Positions 51,381 to 59,653 of a stretch of 64,000 bases of DNA are shown here, piece after piece. A program made the translations under genes and the position numbers. The DNA comes from Peteryoungia desertarenae (GTDB taxonomy: Bacteria > Pseudomonadota > Alphaproteobacteria > Rhizobiales > Rhizobiaceae): the NCBI RefSeq assembly GCF_005860795.2, contig NZ_CP058350.1:3254501-3318500 (forward strand). Direction: 5' to 3'. Position 1 is the stretch's first letter, and the number at the start of each line of letters is the position of its first letter. The notes below the pieces were generated by a model, which ran no database searches, was not told the DNA's origin, and was given only the letters and a program-made list of their open reading frames with translations.

Positions 51381-51596
51381 ATGGCCGAGACTGGCACTGT
51401 AAAATTCTTCAACACCGACAAGGGCTTCGGCTTTATCAAGCCCGACAACGGTGGCGCGGACATCTTCGTACACATTTCCGCCGTACAGGCTTCCGGCCTG
51501 AGCGGATTGTCAGAAAATCAGAAGGTAAGCTTCGACACGGAACCTGATCGCCGTGGCAAAGGCCCCAAGGCCGTAAACCTGCAGATCGCTGGCTGA
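51381..51596 (+). CDS. cspA: Cold shock protein (CspA family)
   Basis: Protein of 71 aa, a single cold shock domain with both nucleic-acid-binding motifs: RNP1-like KGFGFIKPDNG and RNP2-like DIFVHISAV. It acts as an RNA chaperone. A good AGGACC/GAGAAAAGG ribosome region precedes the ATG. A long upstream leader is likely. A clear terminator follows. Confidence 0.96.
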   Translation: MAETGTVKFFNTDKGFGFIKPDNGGADIFVHISAVQASGLSGLSENQKVSFDTEPDRRGKGPKAVNLQIAG

Positions 51597-51628
51597 ACCG
51601 CTTCACGCTGTCTGTACTTGCATTACGG

Positions 51629-51652
51629 CCCGGCATCACTGCCGGGTTTTTT
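51629..51652 (+). terminator. Rho-independent terminator of cspA
   Basis: CCCGGCA (51629-51635) pairs with TGCCGGG (51640-51646) around TCAC, followed by six T residues, 33 bp after the stop. Confidence 0.92.
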
Positions 51653-51740
51653 CGTTCAGGTCGCGTTCAGGCACACATCGATAATGTGTGACCATACTCC
51701 TGAGGGAGACAGCCATTCAAGGCAGTGAGGAACGCAAGCC

Positions 51741-52178
51741 ATGATGAAATTCGCTCAATATGCTCTGCTCTCGGCAATCCTTGCCATGGCACCTTTTGCG
51801 ACTGCGACCAGCGCTGCGGCAGGAGACCGCTATTATCATCAGCACCGCAGCGATGCAGACGCCCTCGCCCTTGGCGTGATTGGGCTGGCGACCGGCGTGA
51901 TCGTCGGTTCCGCGCTTGCGAGCCAGCCGCGCAGCACCGGTCGCGTTTACATCGACCCGCCACCGTCGGTCTATGACGATGAAGTCTATTATGCCTATGA
52001 TGACTTCCCGCCCCCGCCGCGCAGCCATCGCCGTACCCACAATGTCAGAAGCTACAGTGTCGAGCCTTGGACAGGCGCCTGGTATGACTACTGCTCGCAG
52101 CGTTACCGGAGTTTCAACCCGCGCACGGGCACTTTCATCGGCTTCGACGGGCGCACCCACTTCTGCACCGTCCGCTAA
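51741..52178 (+). CDS. BA14K family protein
   Basis: Secreted protein of 145 aa. It has a signal peptide (to SAAAG, about residue 27), a hydrophobic Gly/Ala helix (about 42-62), a Tyr/Pro-rich middle, and the C-terminal BA14K motif WTGAWYDYCSQRYRSFNPRTGTFIGFDGRTHFC with two cysteines. The family is named after a Brucella immunoreactive protein and is frequent in Rhizobiales; a lectin-like or envelope role has been suggested. Two adjacent ATGs (51741, 51744) are possible starts. Confidence 0.88.
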   Translation: MMKFAQYALLSAILAMAPFATATSAAAGDRYYHQHRSDADALALGVIGLATGVIVGSALASQPRSTGRVYIDPPPSVYDDEVYYAYDDFPPPPRSHRRTHNVRSYSVEPWTGAWYDYCSQRYRSFNPRTGTFIGFDGRTHFCTVR

Positions 52179-52210
52179 GCAGATCATCTGCAGGGTAACG
52201 ATACACACGA

Positions 52211-52235
52211 AAATGCGCCCTTATCGGGCGCATTT
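52211..52235. terminator. Bidirectional terminator between BA14K and MBL genes
   Basis: A 10-bp perfect stem, AAATGCGCCC / GGGCGCATTT, with a TTATC loop between convergent stops at 52178 and 52266. Confidence 0.82.
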
Positions 52236-52265
52236 CAGTTTGTGAAAAGAGCCTGAGAACTCGGA

Positions 52266-52910
52266 TCAAAGCCCCTGGATGAAAGGATTGGACCGCCTCT
52301 CATCCCCGATACGACCGCCGGGACCATGGCCGCAGATGAAGCCGACATCATCGCCCAACGGCAAGACCTTGTCGCGGATCGAGTTCAGCAGCGTCTGATG
52401 ATCGCCGCCGGGCAAATCGGTGCGCCCCACCGAGCCATTGAAGAGCACATCGCCCAGATGCGCAAACTTCTGCTTGCGATTGAAATAGATCACATGGCCT
52501 GGAGCATGACCTGGGCAGTGAAACACCTCGAATTCGTGCTCACCAAACGACACACAGGCACCGTCGTCGAGCCATTCGTCAGGCACGACACTCCTGAGCC
52601 CACTGATACCGTAGCTTTGGGCCTGGGTTTCGATCCGTTGCAGAAGCGGCAGATCATCCTTGTGAGGTCCAATGACGGTAAGGCCTGTCCGCTCTTTTAA
52701 TTCGGCCGCCCCGCCAGCATGATCCAGATGACCATGGGTCAGCCAGATCGCCTTCAGCGTGATCTGATTTTCGAAGACAGTCTGCAGGATTACGTCGACA
52801 TCACCGCCGGGATCGATAATAACCCCTTCCCGCGTCTCACCGTCGAACAGTATCGTGCAGTTCTGTTGAAACGGTGTGACGGGAATGATCCCTGCCTGCA
52901 TCTCGCCCAT
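52266..52910 (-). CDS. MBL-fold metallo-hydrolase (glyoxalase II-like)
   Basis: Protein of 214 aa with the metallo-beta-lactamase metal motif THGHLDHAGG near residue 60, further ligands in HCPGHAPGHVIYF and GDVLFNGSVGRTDLPGGD, and a final His in CGHGP. It resembles YcbL/type II glyoxalases: short, without the glutathione-binding C-terminal domain of GloB. A thioester substrate is likely but unproven. Confidence 0.92.
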   Translation of the reverse strand: MGEMQAGIIPVTPFQQNCTILFDGETREGVIIDPGGDVDVILQTVFENQITLKAIWLTHGHLDHAGGAAELKERTGLTVIGPHKDDLPLLQRIETQAQSYGISGLRSVVPDEWLDDGACVSFGEHEFEVFHCPGHAPGHVIYFNRKQKFAHLGDVLFNGSVGRTDLPGGDHQTLLNSIRDKVLPLGDDVGFICGHGPGGRIGDERRSNPFIQGL

Positions 52911-53008
52911 GACTATGCCTCCTTCGCCGCAACTGTTGAAGGCCGCATAGCATGAGGAGGCTATAAACCCAAATCCTCAGGCCACAAGGCCTGCAAACAA
53001 TGCCGCGA

Positions 53009-53173
53009 CTAACGATTGAGCCCGTAGACCTGGAGACCCACCGGATCCGGCATGGCCGCAACATTGGCAATCAACATGCCGGCAACAACGATCTTTGACA
53101 GAAAAACAAGAACAAGCACCGGTCGCATTGGCTGTTCTGCTATGGGGTTGGCCCGAATTCTGCGCTCCGTCAT
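53009..53173 (-). CDS. Small single-pass membrane protein (54 aa)
   Basis: A short gene: the ATG at 53173 is preceded by AAAGGAG at 7-nt spacing, one of the best ribosome sites in the window, and the frame closes with TAG at 53009. The protein has a basic N-terminus (MTERRIRANPIAEQPMRP), one membrane helix (about 18-42, LVLVFLSKIVVAGMLIANVAAM) and a short polar tail ending YGLNR. No family is recognised. Codon use looks protein-like. Confidence 0.7.
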   Translation of the reverse strand: MTERRIRANPIAEQPMRPVLVLVFLSKIVVAGMLIANVAAMPDPVGLQVYGLNR

Positions 53174-53489
53174 GGCACGCTCCTTTTGGATTGTACTTCC
53201 TTTACCAGCCTTGGCTGAAGCCGGGCTGAATTTCTGAACAAAGAGTTAATGGCGGGAATGAGATGAAGTTTCAAAAAATGCCAAACCTGTGTGATCCAAC
53301 GAATTTTGTTGGTGTTTTTCCACACTTCCGCTTAGTTTGCCGCGAAAGCAGGCCTAGGTCGGCCATCGTGAAAACGTGGGCATAAATGATCGCACAAGCG
53401 GCCAAAGCCGCTTTTGCAACCCAAGTCCGATGAAGCAAGCGCAGTCGAAGGCCATTGCGTTGGCGCCATCGGCAAGAAAGGAACAGAGC
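53174..53489. other. 316-bp intergenic region upstream of petP
   Basis: A short dyad CCAAC-N7-GTTGG (53296-53312) followed by GTGTTTTT lies inside and could be a weak terminator or operator. The region is AT-richer than its flanks and probably carries divergent promoters for petP and the small membrane protein. Confidence 0.4.
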
Positions 53490-54008
53490 GTGGCACGACA
53501 GTCTGTCACCAGGACTGCCAGGAAAACCCTTCCCGAACTGCCCGTAGTTGATGACAAGACCATCGACTTCGAGACCATCGAAAGGCTGTTCTTCGCCTAT
53601 CGGGACTTCGTCTCGGACCCGGATGCAATTCTTGAAAAGCTTGGTTATGGTCGCGCTCACCACCGCGTGCTCCACTTCGTCAACCGACGACCCGGCATGA
53701 CAGTCGCCGATCTTCTTGGCATCTTGCGTATAACCAAGCAAAGTCTCGCCCGCGTCCTGAAGGAACTGATCGATACGGGCTATATCCGTCAGATGGCAGG
53801 TCCTGCAGACCGTAGGCAAAGACGGCTCTACACCACGCTGGCAGGTCGTGAACTGGCGCTTGCCCTGTCAGAGCCGCAATCACGCCGGATCGCGGCTGCC
53901 ATGGCTGAATTTTCTGCAGAAGAGAGGGAAGCCGTGCGCCGCTTTCTGGAAGGCATGACCGGAAGCCAGCCGGCCATGCCTTTGGACGCAAAGGACGAGG
54001 AGACCTGA
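53490..54008 (+). CDS. petP: MarR-family regulator, PetP-like
   Basis: Protein of 172 aa from GTG 53490 (AAGGAACAGAGC upstream); ATG 53430 would add 20 residues but lacks a site. The MarR winged helix is YGRAHHRVLHFVNRRPGMTVADLLGILRITKQSLARVLKELIDTGYIRQMAGPADRRQRRLYTT. It is followed after 1 bp by an OmpR-type response regulator, the petP-petR arrangement first described upstream of cytochrome bc1 genes in Rhodobacter. No petABC is in the window. Confidence 0.85.
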   Translation: MARQSVTRTARKTLPELPVVDDKTIDFETIERLFFAYRDFVSDPDAILEKLGYGRAHHRVLHFVNRRPGMTVADLLGILRITKQSLARVLKELIDTGYIRQMAGPADRRQRRLYTTLAGRELALALSEPQSRRIAAAMAEFSAEEREAVRRFLEGMTGSQPAMPLDAKDEET

Positions 54009-54009
54009 G

Positions 54010-54714
54010 GTGGCCAAGATGACGCCCCTGCCCGATGATGATGCAGCCCATCTCCTGATCGTTGATGATGACACACGTATCCGCGATCTCCTGCACCGTT
54101 TTCTCACCGAAAAAGGCTTTCGAGTGACCGTTGCCGCCGATGCAGCCGAAGCCCGTCGCAAGCTCGAAGGACTGAGCTTCGACCTGATGGTCCTCGATGT
54201 GATGATGCCGGGCGAATCTGGCCTTTCCCTTACAGCAAGCCTTGCTGAGAAGAAGCGTGTGCCGGTCATCTTGCTCACCGCCCGCTCAGAAGCCGATTCC
54301 CGCATCGCAGGCCTCGAAGCCGGGGCTGATGATTATCTGGCCAAACCCTTCGACCCGCGCGAACTCGTCCTGCGGATCAACAATATCCTCAAGCGCAACA
54401 TGAACCCTGACGCGCCGAAGATCGAGCAGGTCATGTTCGGGCCCTACACCTTTTCTGTTTTGCGCAAGGAACTGCGCAAGGGAGCAGAGGTCATTCGGTT
54501 GACCGATCGGGAGCAGGAAATCATGCTCTTGCTTGCCTCGCGGGCGGGGGAAACCATTCCCAGGCATGAACTGGTCGGTGGAGATGCCGATGTCGGAGAG
54601 CGCACGATCGACGTGCAGATCAACCGCCTGCGCCGAAAGATTGAAGACGATCCCGCAAATCCGTCATGGCTCCAGACGGTTCGTGGCATCGGTTATCGCT
54701 TGAGCATGGACTGA
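54010..54714 (+). CDS. petR: OmpR-family response regulator, PetR-like
   Basis: Protein of 234 aa. The receiver domain has acidic DDD near residue 20, phosphoacceptor Asp63 in MVLDVMMPG, and Lys in YLAKPFDPREL. The winged-helix output domain is LTDREQEIMLLLASRAGETIPRHELVGG, ERTIDVQINRLRRKIEDDPANPSWLQTVRGIGYRL. The start is GTG 54010 with GGAG at 8 nt. It is encoded between the MarR gene and a histidine kinase, which is presumably its cognate sensor. Confidence 0.92.
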   Translation: MAKMTPLPDDDAAHLLIVDDDTRIRDLLHRFLTEKGFRVTVAADAAEARRKLEGLSFDLMVLDVMMPGESGLSLTASLAEKKRVPVILLTARSEADSRIAGLEAGADDYLAKPFDPRELVLRINNILKRNMNPDAPKIEQVMFGPYTFSVLRKELRKGAEVIRLTDREQEIMLLLASRAGETIPRHELVGGDADVGERTIDVQINRLRRKIEDDPANPSWLQTVRGIGYRLSMD

Positions 54715-54755
54715 GCTGCCCTGCCCCTTGGAGGGCCTGCGAAAGGCAAGGAAAG

Positions 54756-56138
54756 ATGACGCTGTTTGACAGCATTCGCAGGGATCAGGACAAAGGTCCG
54801 GTGACCGGGCTGCGTGCCTTCAACCGCTGGCTTCGTCACCGCATGCCGACGGGCCTCTACGCGCGCTCGATCCTGATCATCGTTTTGCCGATGCTGATCC
54901 TCCAGACGGTACTTGCTTTTGTCTTCATGGAGCGTCACTGGCAACTTGTAACCCAGCGCCTTTCCGAAGCGGTGACACGCGATATTGCCGCTGTCATTTC
55001 CCTGATCGATGCCGATCCGGACCCTCAGGGCCTGGAGCGCATCATCCGCATCGCCGACACCACACTCAATCTGACGATCTCCCTGGAAGCGGGAAGCGAG
55101 CTTCCGCCCCCACGTCCCCGCCCCTTCTTTTCGATCCTTGATCAGATCCTGAGCGACCAGATCGCCCGACAGATCAACAGGCCCTTCTGGATCGACACCG
55201 TTGGCAATTCACGCCTGGTCGAGATCCGTATCGTCATTGACCAGGGAATTCTGCGGATCTTCACCCACCGCAACCAGACCTACGCATCCAACACCCATAT
55301 CTTCCTTGTCTGGATGGTCGGTACATCGCTGGTTCTGATCGTCATTTCGCTGCTCTTCCTCAGGGGCCAGATCCGGCCGATCCTCTCTCTTGCGGAAGCG
55401 GCAGAGAGTTTCGGCAAAGGGCAGCGCCCACCAGAAAACTTCACACCGCGCGGGGCAGATGAAGTGCGCCGCGCCGGCCTCGCCTTCATCCTCATGCGCG
55501 AGCGTATCGAACGGCAGATGGAACAGCGTACCGCCATGCTCAGCGGTGTCAGCCACGACCTGCGCACCATCCTGACCCGTTTCAAACTGCAGCTCGCCCT
55601 TGCCGGAGACAATCCGGACCTCGACAGCATGAATCAGGATGTCGAAGACATGCAGACCATGCTGGAGGGCTATCTGGATTTTGCAAAAGGCGAATCCGAA
55701 GAGGATTTCGGCACACTCCAGTTGTCGGAGCTCTTTGAAAAGCTGAAGCTGGACTTCGACCTGCATGGCAAGACCATGCGTTATACCATTGATGGCGATG
55801 ACGAAATTCGTGTTCGCCCAAACGCCTTCACGCGCCTAGTCTTTAACCTTGCATCAAACAGCCGCCGTTACGCGAAGACGCTGGATGTCGAGGTACGCCA
55901 TACGCCCAAATGGCTTGTCGTCATTTTTGACGATGATGGGCCCGGCATTCCGCCAGCTTCAAGAGAGGATGTTTTCAAGCCCTTCTTCCGGCTGGACGAA
56001 GCCCGCAACCTGGACGCATCCGGCACCGGTCTGGGCCTGGCGATTGCCCGGGACATCGCCCGCAGCCACGGCGGCAACGTAACGCTGGAAGACAGCCCGA
56101 AAGGCGGACTGCGCGCTGTGGTCAGAGTTCCCGTCTAG
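54756..56138 (+). CDS. EnvZ-like sensor histidine kinase
   Basis: Protein of 460 aa. Membrane segments are at about 37-58 and 181-202, with a periplasmic domain of about 120 residues between. HAMP is at about 203-255. HisKA has phospho-His267 in SGVSHDLRTILTRFKL, and the HATPase domain has N box NLASNSRRY, DDDGPGIP and GTGLGLAIARDIARSHGG. The residue five after the His, normally Pro (HDLRTP), is Ile. The start is ATG 54756 with AAGGAAAG upstream. It forms an operon with petP-petR. Confidence 0.93.
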   Translation: MTLFDSIRRDQDKGPVTGLRAFNRWLRHRMPTGLYARSILIIVLPMLILQTVLAFVFMERHWQLVTQRLSEAVTRDIAAVISLIDADPDPQGLERIIRIADTTLNLTISLEAGSELPPPRPRPFFSILDQILSDQIARQINRPFWIDTVGNSRLVEIRIVIDQGILRIFTHRNQTYASNTHIFLVWMVGTSLVLIVISLLFLRGQIRPILSLAEAAESFGKGQRPPENFTPRGADEVRRAGLAFILMRERIERQMEQRTAMLSGVSHDLRTILTRFKLQLALAGDNPDLDSMNQDVEDMQTMLEGYLDFAKGESEEDFGTLQLSELFEKLKLDFDLHGKTMRYTIDGDDEIRVRPNAFTRLVFNLASNSRRYAKTLDVEVRHTPKWLVVIFDDDGPGIPPASREDVFKPFFRLDEARNLDASGTGLGLAIARDIARSHGGNVTLEDSPKGGLRAVVRVPV

Positions 56139-56159
56139 AGATCTGCCTGCATGAGATAA

Positions 56160-56173
56160 AAGCCGTGCGGCTT
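56160..56173 (-). terminator. Short terminator after csaA
   Basis: AAGCC / GGCTT, a 5-bp stem with a GTGC loop. On the minus strand it is followed by TTTATCTC, 37 bp past the csaA stop. The stem is short, so efficiency is doubtful. Confidence 0.45.
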
Positions 56174-56209
56174 CGTCCTGGCAAACAGGCAGCAGCCGCA
56201 GCGAGCGGC

Positions 56210-56566
56210 CTACATGAGCTTGCGCCCGTTCGGAACACCTTGCTCGACTGCAGCCAGAACAATAGCGCCATTGGCATCTTCGAAGCCGAGCGTGAGAACC
56301 TCGGACCGGAACGGTCCGATCTGCCTTGGCGGAAAATTCACAACGCCCAGCACCTGACGACCAACAAGGGTTTCGGGCGTGTAATGCACGGTGATCTGGG
56401 CAGAGGATTTCTTCACGCCGATTTCAGGGCCAAAATCGATCTTCAGTTTGAAGGCAGGCTTGCGCGCTTCCGGAAAAGCCTCGACTTCGACAACCGTACC
56501 GACGCGAATATCGACCTTCTCAAAATCAGCGAAAGTGATCTCGTACGCCTCGTTCGCAGCACTCAT
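56210..56566 (-). CDS. csaA: tRNA-binding protein CsaA
   Basis: Protein of 118 aa, a stand-alone tRNA-binding domain: [74 protein letters not shown]. CsaA binds tRNA and shows chaperone-like and export-related activity in some bacteria. Its ATG overlaps the proC stop (ATGA), indicating translational coupling in the ybjN-proC-csaA operon. Confidence 0.93.
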   Translation of the reverse strand: MSAANEAYEITFADFEKVDIRVGTVVEVEAFPEARKPAFKLKIDFGPEIGVKKSSAQITVHYTPETLVGRQVLGVVNFPPRQIGPFRSEVLTLGFEDANGAIVLAAVEQGVPNGRKLM

Positions 56567-57381
56567 CTTGCCAGTTCCTCGGCGCGCTTGCGTGCCGCTT
56601 CGATCGCCGCATCAAACATCGGCTGCATGGCATCCTCTGCCATCAACACAGATAACGCCGCCGCCGTGGTACCGCCAGGCGACGTTACATTCTGGCGAAG
56701 CCGTGAGGCGTCGTCGGGGGACTGGTGCAGCAATTCACCAGCCCCCGCGACTGTTTCTCGTGCGAGCCGCATGGCAAGGTCCGCCGGGAGGCCGGCCTTG
56801 CGACCCGCCTCTGCCATGCACTCCACGAGATAGAAAACATAGGCCGGGCCACTGCCCGAAAGCGCTGTGACGGCATTGATCGCGGCCTCATTATCGACCC
56901 ACTCGACCGGGCCGGATACCTTGAGCAACCTGTGCACTATATCGCGCTGAGCATCGGCAACGGCTGCATTCGCGAATGCTCCAGTCACACCACGCCCAAT
57001 CATGGCGGGTGTATTCGGCATCGCGCGCACCATTGCCGCCGGACCCAAATGCTGTTCCATGGAGGCTATGGTTTTCCCCGCAGCCACCGAGACGACGACC
57101 GTACGCGCGCCCACGAGACCGGCAAGCCCCGGCATAACGGCATCCATGACTTGCGGCTTGACGGCAAGGAAAAGAATATCCGCAACGAACCCCTCAGGCG
57201 CTGCCGTCACATGACGCGCGCCCGCCTCAGCGAGCTGTTGCTTCATCGCATCGGAGGGAGCCGGATCTATAACCGTGACGGCAGACCCCGGCACACCATT
57301 CTTGAGCCAGCCAGCGAGCATGGCACCGCCCATATTCCCGGCACCCACAAGCACGATCCGACCGAAGTCTGCATGCACCAT
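56563..57381 (-). CDS. proC: Pyrroline-5-carboxylate reductase
   Basis: Protein of 272 aa, last step of proline synthesis with NAD(P)H. The Rossmann motif is [21 protein letters not shown], the middle has [12 protein letters not shown] and [19 protein letters not shown], and the C-terminal signature is [25 protein letters not shown]...[16 protein letters not shown]. It starts 2 bp after the YbjN-like gene stop and overlaps csaA by 4 bp. Confidence 0.96.
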   Translation of the reverse strand: MVHADFGRIVLVGAGNMGGAMLAGWLKNGVPGSAVTVIDPAPSDAMKQQLAEAGARHVTAAPEGFVADILFLAVKPQVMDAVMPGLAGLVGARTVVVSVAAGKTIASMEQHLGPAAMVRAMPNTPAMIGRGVTGAFANAAVADAQRDIVHRLLKVSGPVEWVDNEAAINAVTALSGSGPAYVFYLVECMAEAGRKAGLPADLAMRLARETVAGAGELLHQSPDDASRLRQNVTSPGGTTAAALSVLMAEDAMQPMFDAAIEAARKRAEELAR

Positions 57382-57383
57382 GC

Positions 57384-57884
57384 TCAGGCTTCTCCAACCG
57401 TCTCGAACAACACGGCATCCATGGCGCTTTTGGCGTCCATGCCCGACCAGACGACAAACTGGAATGCCTGATAGTAAGCCTCACAGGCTTCAACCGCGCT
57501 GGAAAGGAGAACCTCGACCTGGCGGTTTGTCGGCTCGGCACCGCCTGCCAACAGAAGCGATTGCCGGAAGATCACGATGTCCTCGTTACGCCAGAGATCG
57601 AAGTGTCCCATGAGCACCTGGCCATTGACGAAAGACAGGAGTTTCAGAACTTCATTGATCCGCGCATCGGGAATTTTCAGATCGAAGGCCGAAGCCAGGT
57701 GCAGCGCCTCGAATTCTTCCATCCAGGAAAAGGAGACATGATAGTCGGCCCAGCGACCTTCGACCGTCATTGCGATCTCGTCTTCTCCAGAACGCTCGAA
57801 AGACCAGTCATTGGTCGCAGCAACAAACTCGATCATATCGACCGGATTGGACTGACGCTCGACTTCCAATTCCATAAGGCTCAT
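57384..57884 (-). CDS. YbjN domain-containing protein
   Basis: Protein of 166 aa of the YbjN / bacterial sensory-transduction-regulator-like family: WSFERSGEDEIAMTVEGRWADYHVSFSWMEEFEALHLASAFDLKIP, LLSFVNGQVLMGHFDLWRNEDIVIFRQSLLL, then a helical tail ACEAYYQAFQFVVWSG. Small cytoplasmic protein; related type III secretion chaperone-like folds exist, but the function is unproven. First gene of the operon with proC and csaA. Confidence 0.88.
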   Translation of the reverse strand: MSLMELEVERQSNPVDMIEFVAATNDWSFERSGEDEIAMTVEGRWADYHVSFSWMEEFEALHLASAFDLKIPDARINEVLKLLSFVNGQVLMGHFDLWRNEDIVIFRQSLLLAGGAEPTNRQVEVLLSSAVEACEAYYQAFQFVVWSGMDAKSAMDAVLFETVGEA

Positions 57885-58305
57885 GCATCACCTTCTTGCC
57901 GGAATAAATGCGAACACTCGGTCGAAAAACGCACCGAATAACTCAGACACCTGAACCGGAAACACTACGGGGAATGATTCCCTATGGACCCCAGGATATG
58001 AAACGCACCCTGTCCGAAACTTACGAAGGCCCGTTTCGAATCATCATTTAAAATCAGTGTATAATCGCCACTCCCAAGCGCCACCCCTTAAGTGAGGTCA
58101 GTCACGATTGGACTGTGGAAAGCCTGTCCAGCGGACATGTCTGAAGACCCCATAAGCGACTCTGCCGATTGGCTTTTTCGAAGCTATCCACAAGCCCGAT
58201 TTTTTTCTGCCAAAAGACGAAAAGCGGGACGTCCGACAGGCAAAAAAGAAGAGCCCGCAACCTTCAGGTCGCGGGCTCTGTGCAAAACATGATTGAAACC
58301 AGGAA
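57885..58305. other. 421-bp interval with a TATAAT box
   Basis: A perfect TATAAT at 58061-58066 in otherwise AT-poor DNA suggests a plus-strand promoter whose transcript would run toward GATTGGCTTTTT (about 58167-58178). No open frame with a convincing ribosome site is present. The minus-strand promoter of the ybjN-proC-csaA operon must also lie here. Confidence 0.4.
58242..58279 (-). terminator. Rho-independent terminator of ubiK
   Basis: A 9-bp stem, AGAGCCCGC (58250-58258) / GCGGGCTCT (58271-58279), followed on the minus strand by TCTTTTTT, 27 bp past the ubiK stop. Confidence 0.9.
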
Positions 58306-58596
58306 TCAGTCGGCGGAGCTGTCAGTTTTCCGGCTTGCTTTTGGCTTTGCGGCAAGCTGGGCCTCGAGCGCCTCGATCCGCTTCATTAGCGCATCATTTT
58401 CATCCCGCGCCTTGATCGCCATTTCCCGAACAGCTTCGAACTCTTCGCGCTTCACCACATCCATGCTGTTGAGCCAGCGCTCGGCATGGGCATTGAAGGC
58501 GGCTTCCATTTCCCGGCGCACACCTTGGGCCGCTCCGGCGGCATCCGTCATAAGCTTGGCGAAATCGTCCATTATTCGGTTCGGCCCGGTCGACAT
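58306..58596 (-). CDS. ubiK: UbiK family accessory factor (BMFP domain)
   Basis: Protein of 96 aa: RIMDDFAKLMTDAAGAAQGVRREMEAAFNAHAERWLNSMDVVKREEFEAVREMAIKARDENDALMKRIEALEAQL. It matches the BMFP/UbiK pattern of an amphipathic helix followed by a trimeric coiled coil. UbiK helps ubiquinone synthesis by assisting UbiJ and lipid interaction. It is divergent from lgt, with 188 bp between starts. Confidence 0.88.
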   Translation of the reverse strand: MSTGPNRIMDDFAKLMTDAAGAAQGVRREMEAAFNAHAERWLNSMDVVKREEFEAVREMAIKARDENDALMKRIEALEAQLAAKPKASRKTDSSAD

Positions 58597-58784
58597 GGCT
58601 CAGCTCCTCGCATGGGTTTTTGGTGATCTCTCAGATACGACAGATGAGGTAGGACTTCATCTGGACGCTTGCAAGAACAATTCAATGAAGAAGGTAGTTG
58701 ACGGTGTCGCATGCAAACCAGATTCCATCTTGACCCTTAAAGTTCACAGCGCCATTTTCGCGCTGTACCAAAGAAAGTAAGCAA

Positions 58785-59642
58785 TTGTCGCCAGTTCTGG
58801 AACTCTTCTCCGTCGTGACCTTCCCCGCGATCGATCCGGTCGCCTTTTCATTGGGGCCGCTGGCGGTCCATTGGTACGGGCTGGCCTATGTCGCCGGCAT
58901 CCTGTTGGGCTGGATGATTGCACGCAACCTGGTTCGCAAGCCTGAGCTTTGGCCCGGTGGTCAGGCACCAATGACCATCCAGCATCTTGACGATTTCATT
59001 CTTTGGGTCTCGATCGGTATCGTGGCAGGTGGTCGGATCGGCTACATCCTGTTTTATGACTTTGCCGCTATCCTCGACAATCCGTTGCGCATCTTCGAAA
59101 TCTGGAATGGCGGCATGTCCTTCCATGGCGGCTTTATCGGTGCGACGCTGGCCATGGTCTATTTCTGCCGCAAGCACGAAATCCGCCTCTGGTCCATGTT
59201 CGATCTGGTCGCATGTGTCGCGCCGCTGGGGATCTTCTTTGGCCGTATTGCGAACTTCATCAATGGTGAATTATGGGGTCGCCCGACCGACGTGCCCTGG
59301 GCCATGGCATTTCCGACAGGTGGACCATTTCCCCGTCACCCGAGCCAGCTTTATGAAGCCGTACTGGAGGGTCTGGTTCTTTTCCTGCTGCTTCAGCTCA
59401 TCGTCAGAGCCTTTGGCGGCTTGAAACGACCCGGCCTCGTCACGGGAACCTTCGTCGCAGGCTACGCGCTGTCACGCATCTTCGTCGAGTTTTTCCGGGA
59501 GCCTGATGTGCAGATCGGCTATCTGCTCGGAGGCTGGCTGACCATGGGCATGGTCTTGTCATTGCCGATGCTGGCAGTGGGTGTCTGGATTCTGACATGG
59601 GCGCGATCCTCGCGACCGGCTCAGACTAACCGTGCTGATTGA
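58785..59642 (+). CDS. lgt: Prolipoprotein diacylglyceryl transferase
   Basis: Inner-membrane enzyme of 285 aa that attaches diacylglycerol to the lipobox Cys of prolipoproteins. Seven hydrophobic segments; motifs are [45 protein letters not shown] and the Lgt signature [27 protein letters not shown]. The start appears to be TTG 58785 with AAGAAAG upstream. The midA-like gene begins 11 bp after the stop. Confidence 0.95.
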   Translation: MSPVLELFSVVTFPAIDPVAFSLGPLAVHWYGLAYVAGILLGWMIARNLVRKPELWPGGQAPMTIQHLDDFILWVSIGIVAGGRIGYILFYDFAAILDNPLRIFEIWNGGMSFHGGFIGATLAMVYFCRKHEIRLWSMFDLVACVAPLGIFFGRIANFINGELWGRPTDVPWAMAFPTGGPFPRHPSQLYEAVLEGLVLFLLLQLIVRAFGGLKRPGLVTGTFVAGYALSRIFVEFFREPDVQIGYLLGGWLTMGMVLSLPMLAVGVWILTWARSSRPAQTNRAD

Positions 59643-59653
59643 GGAAGGCGTCC

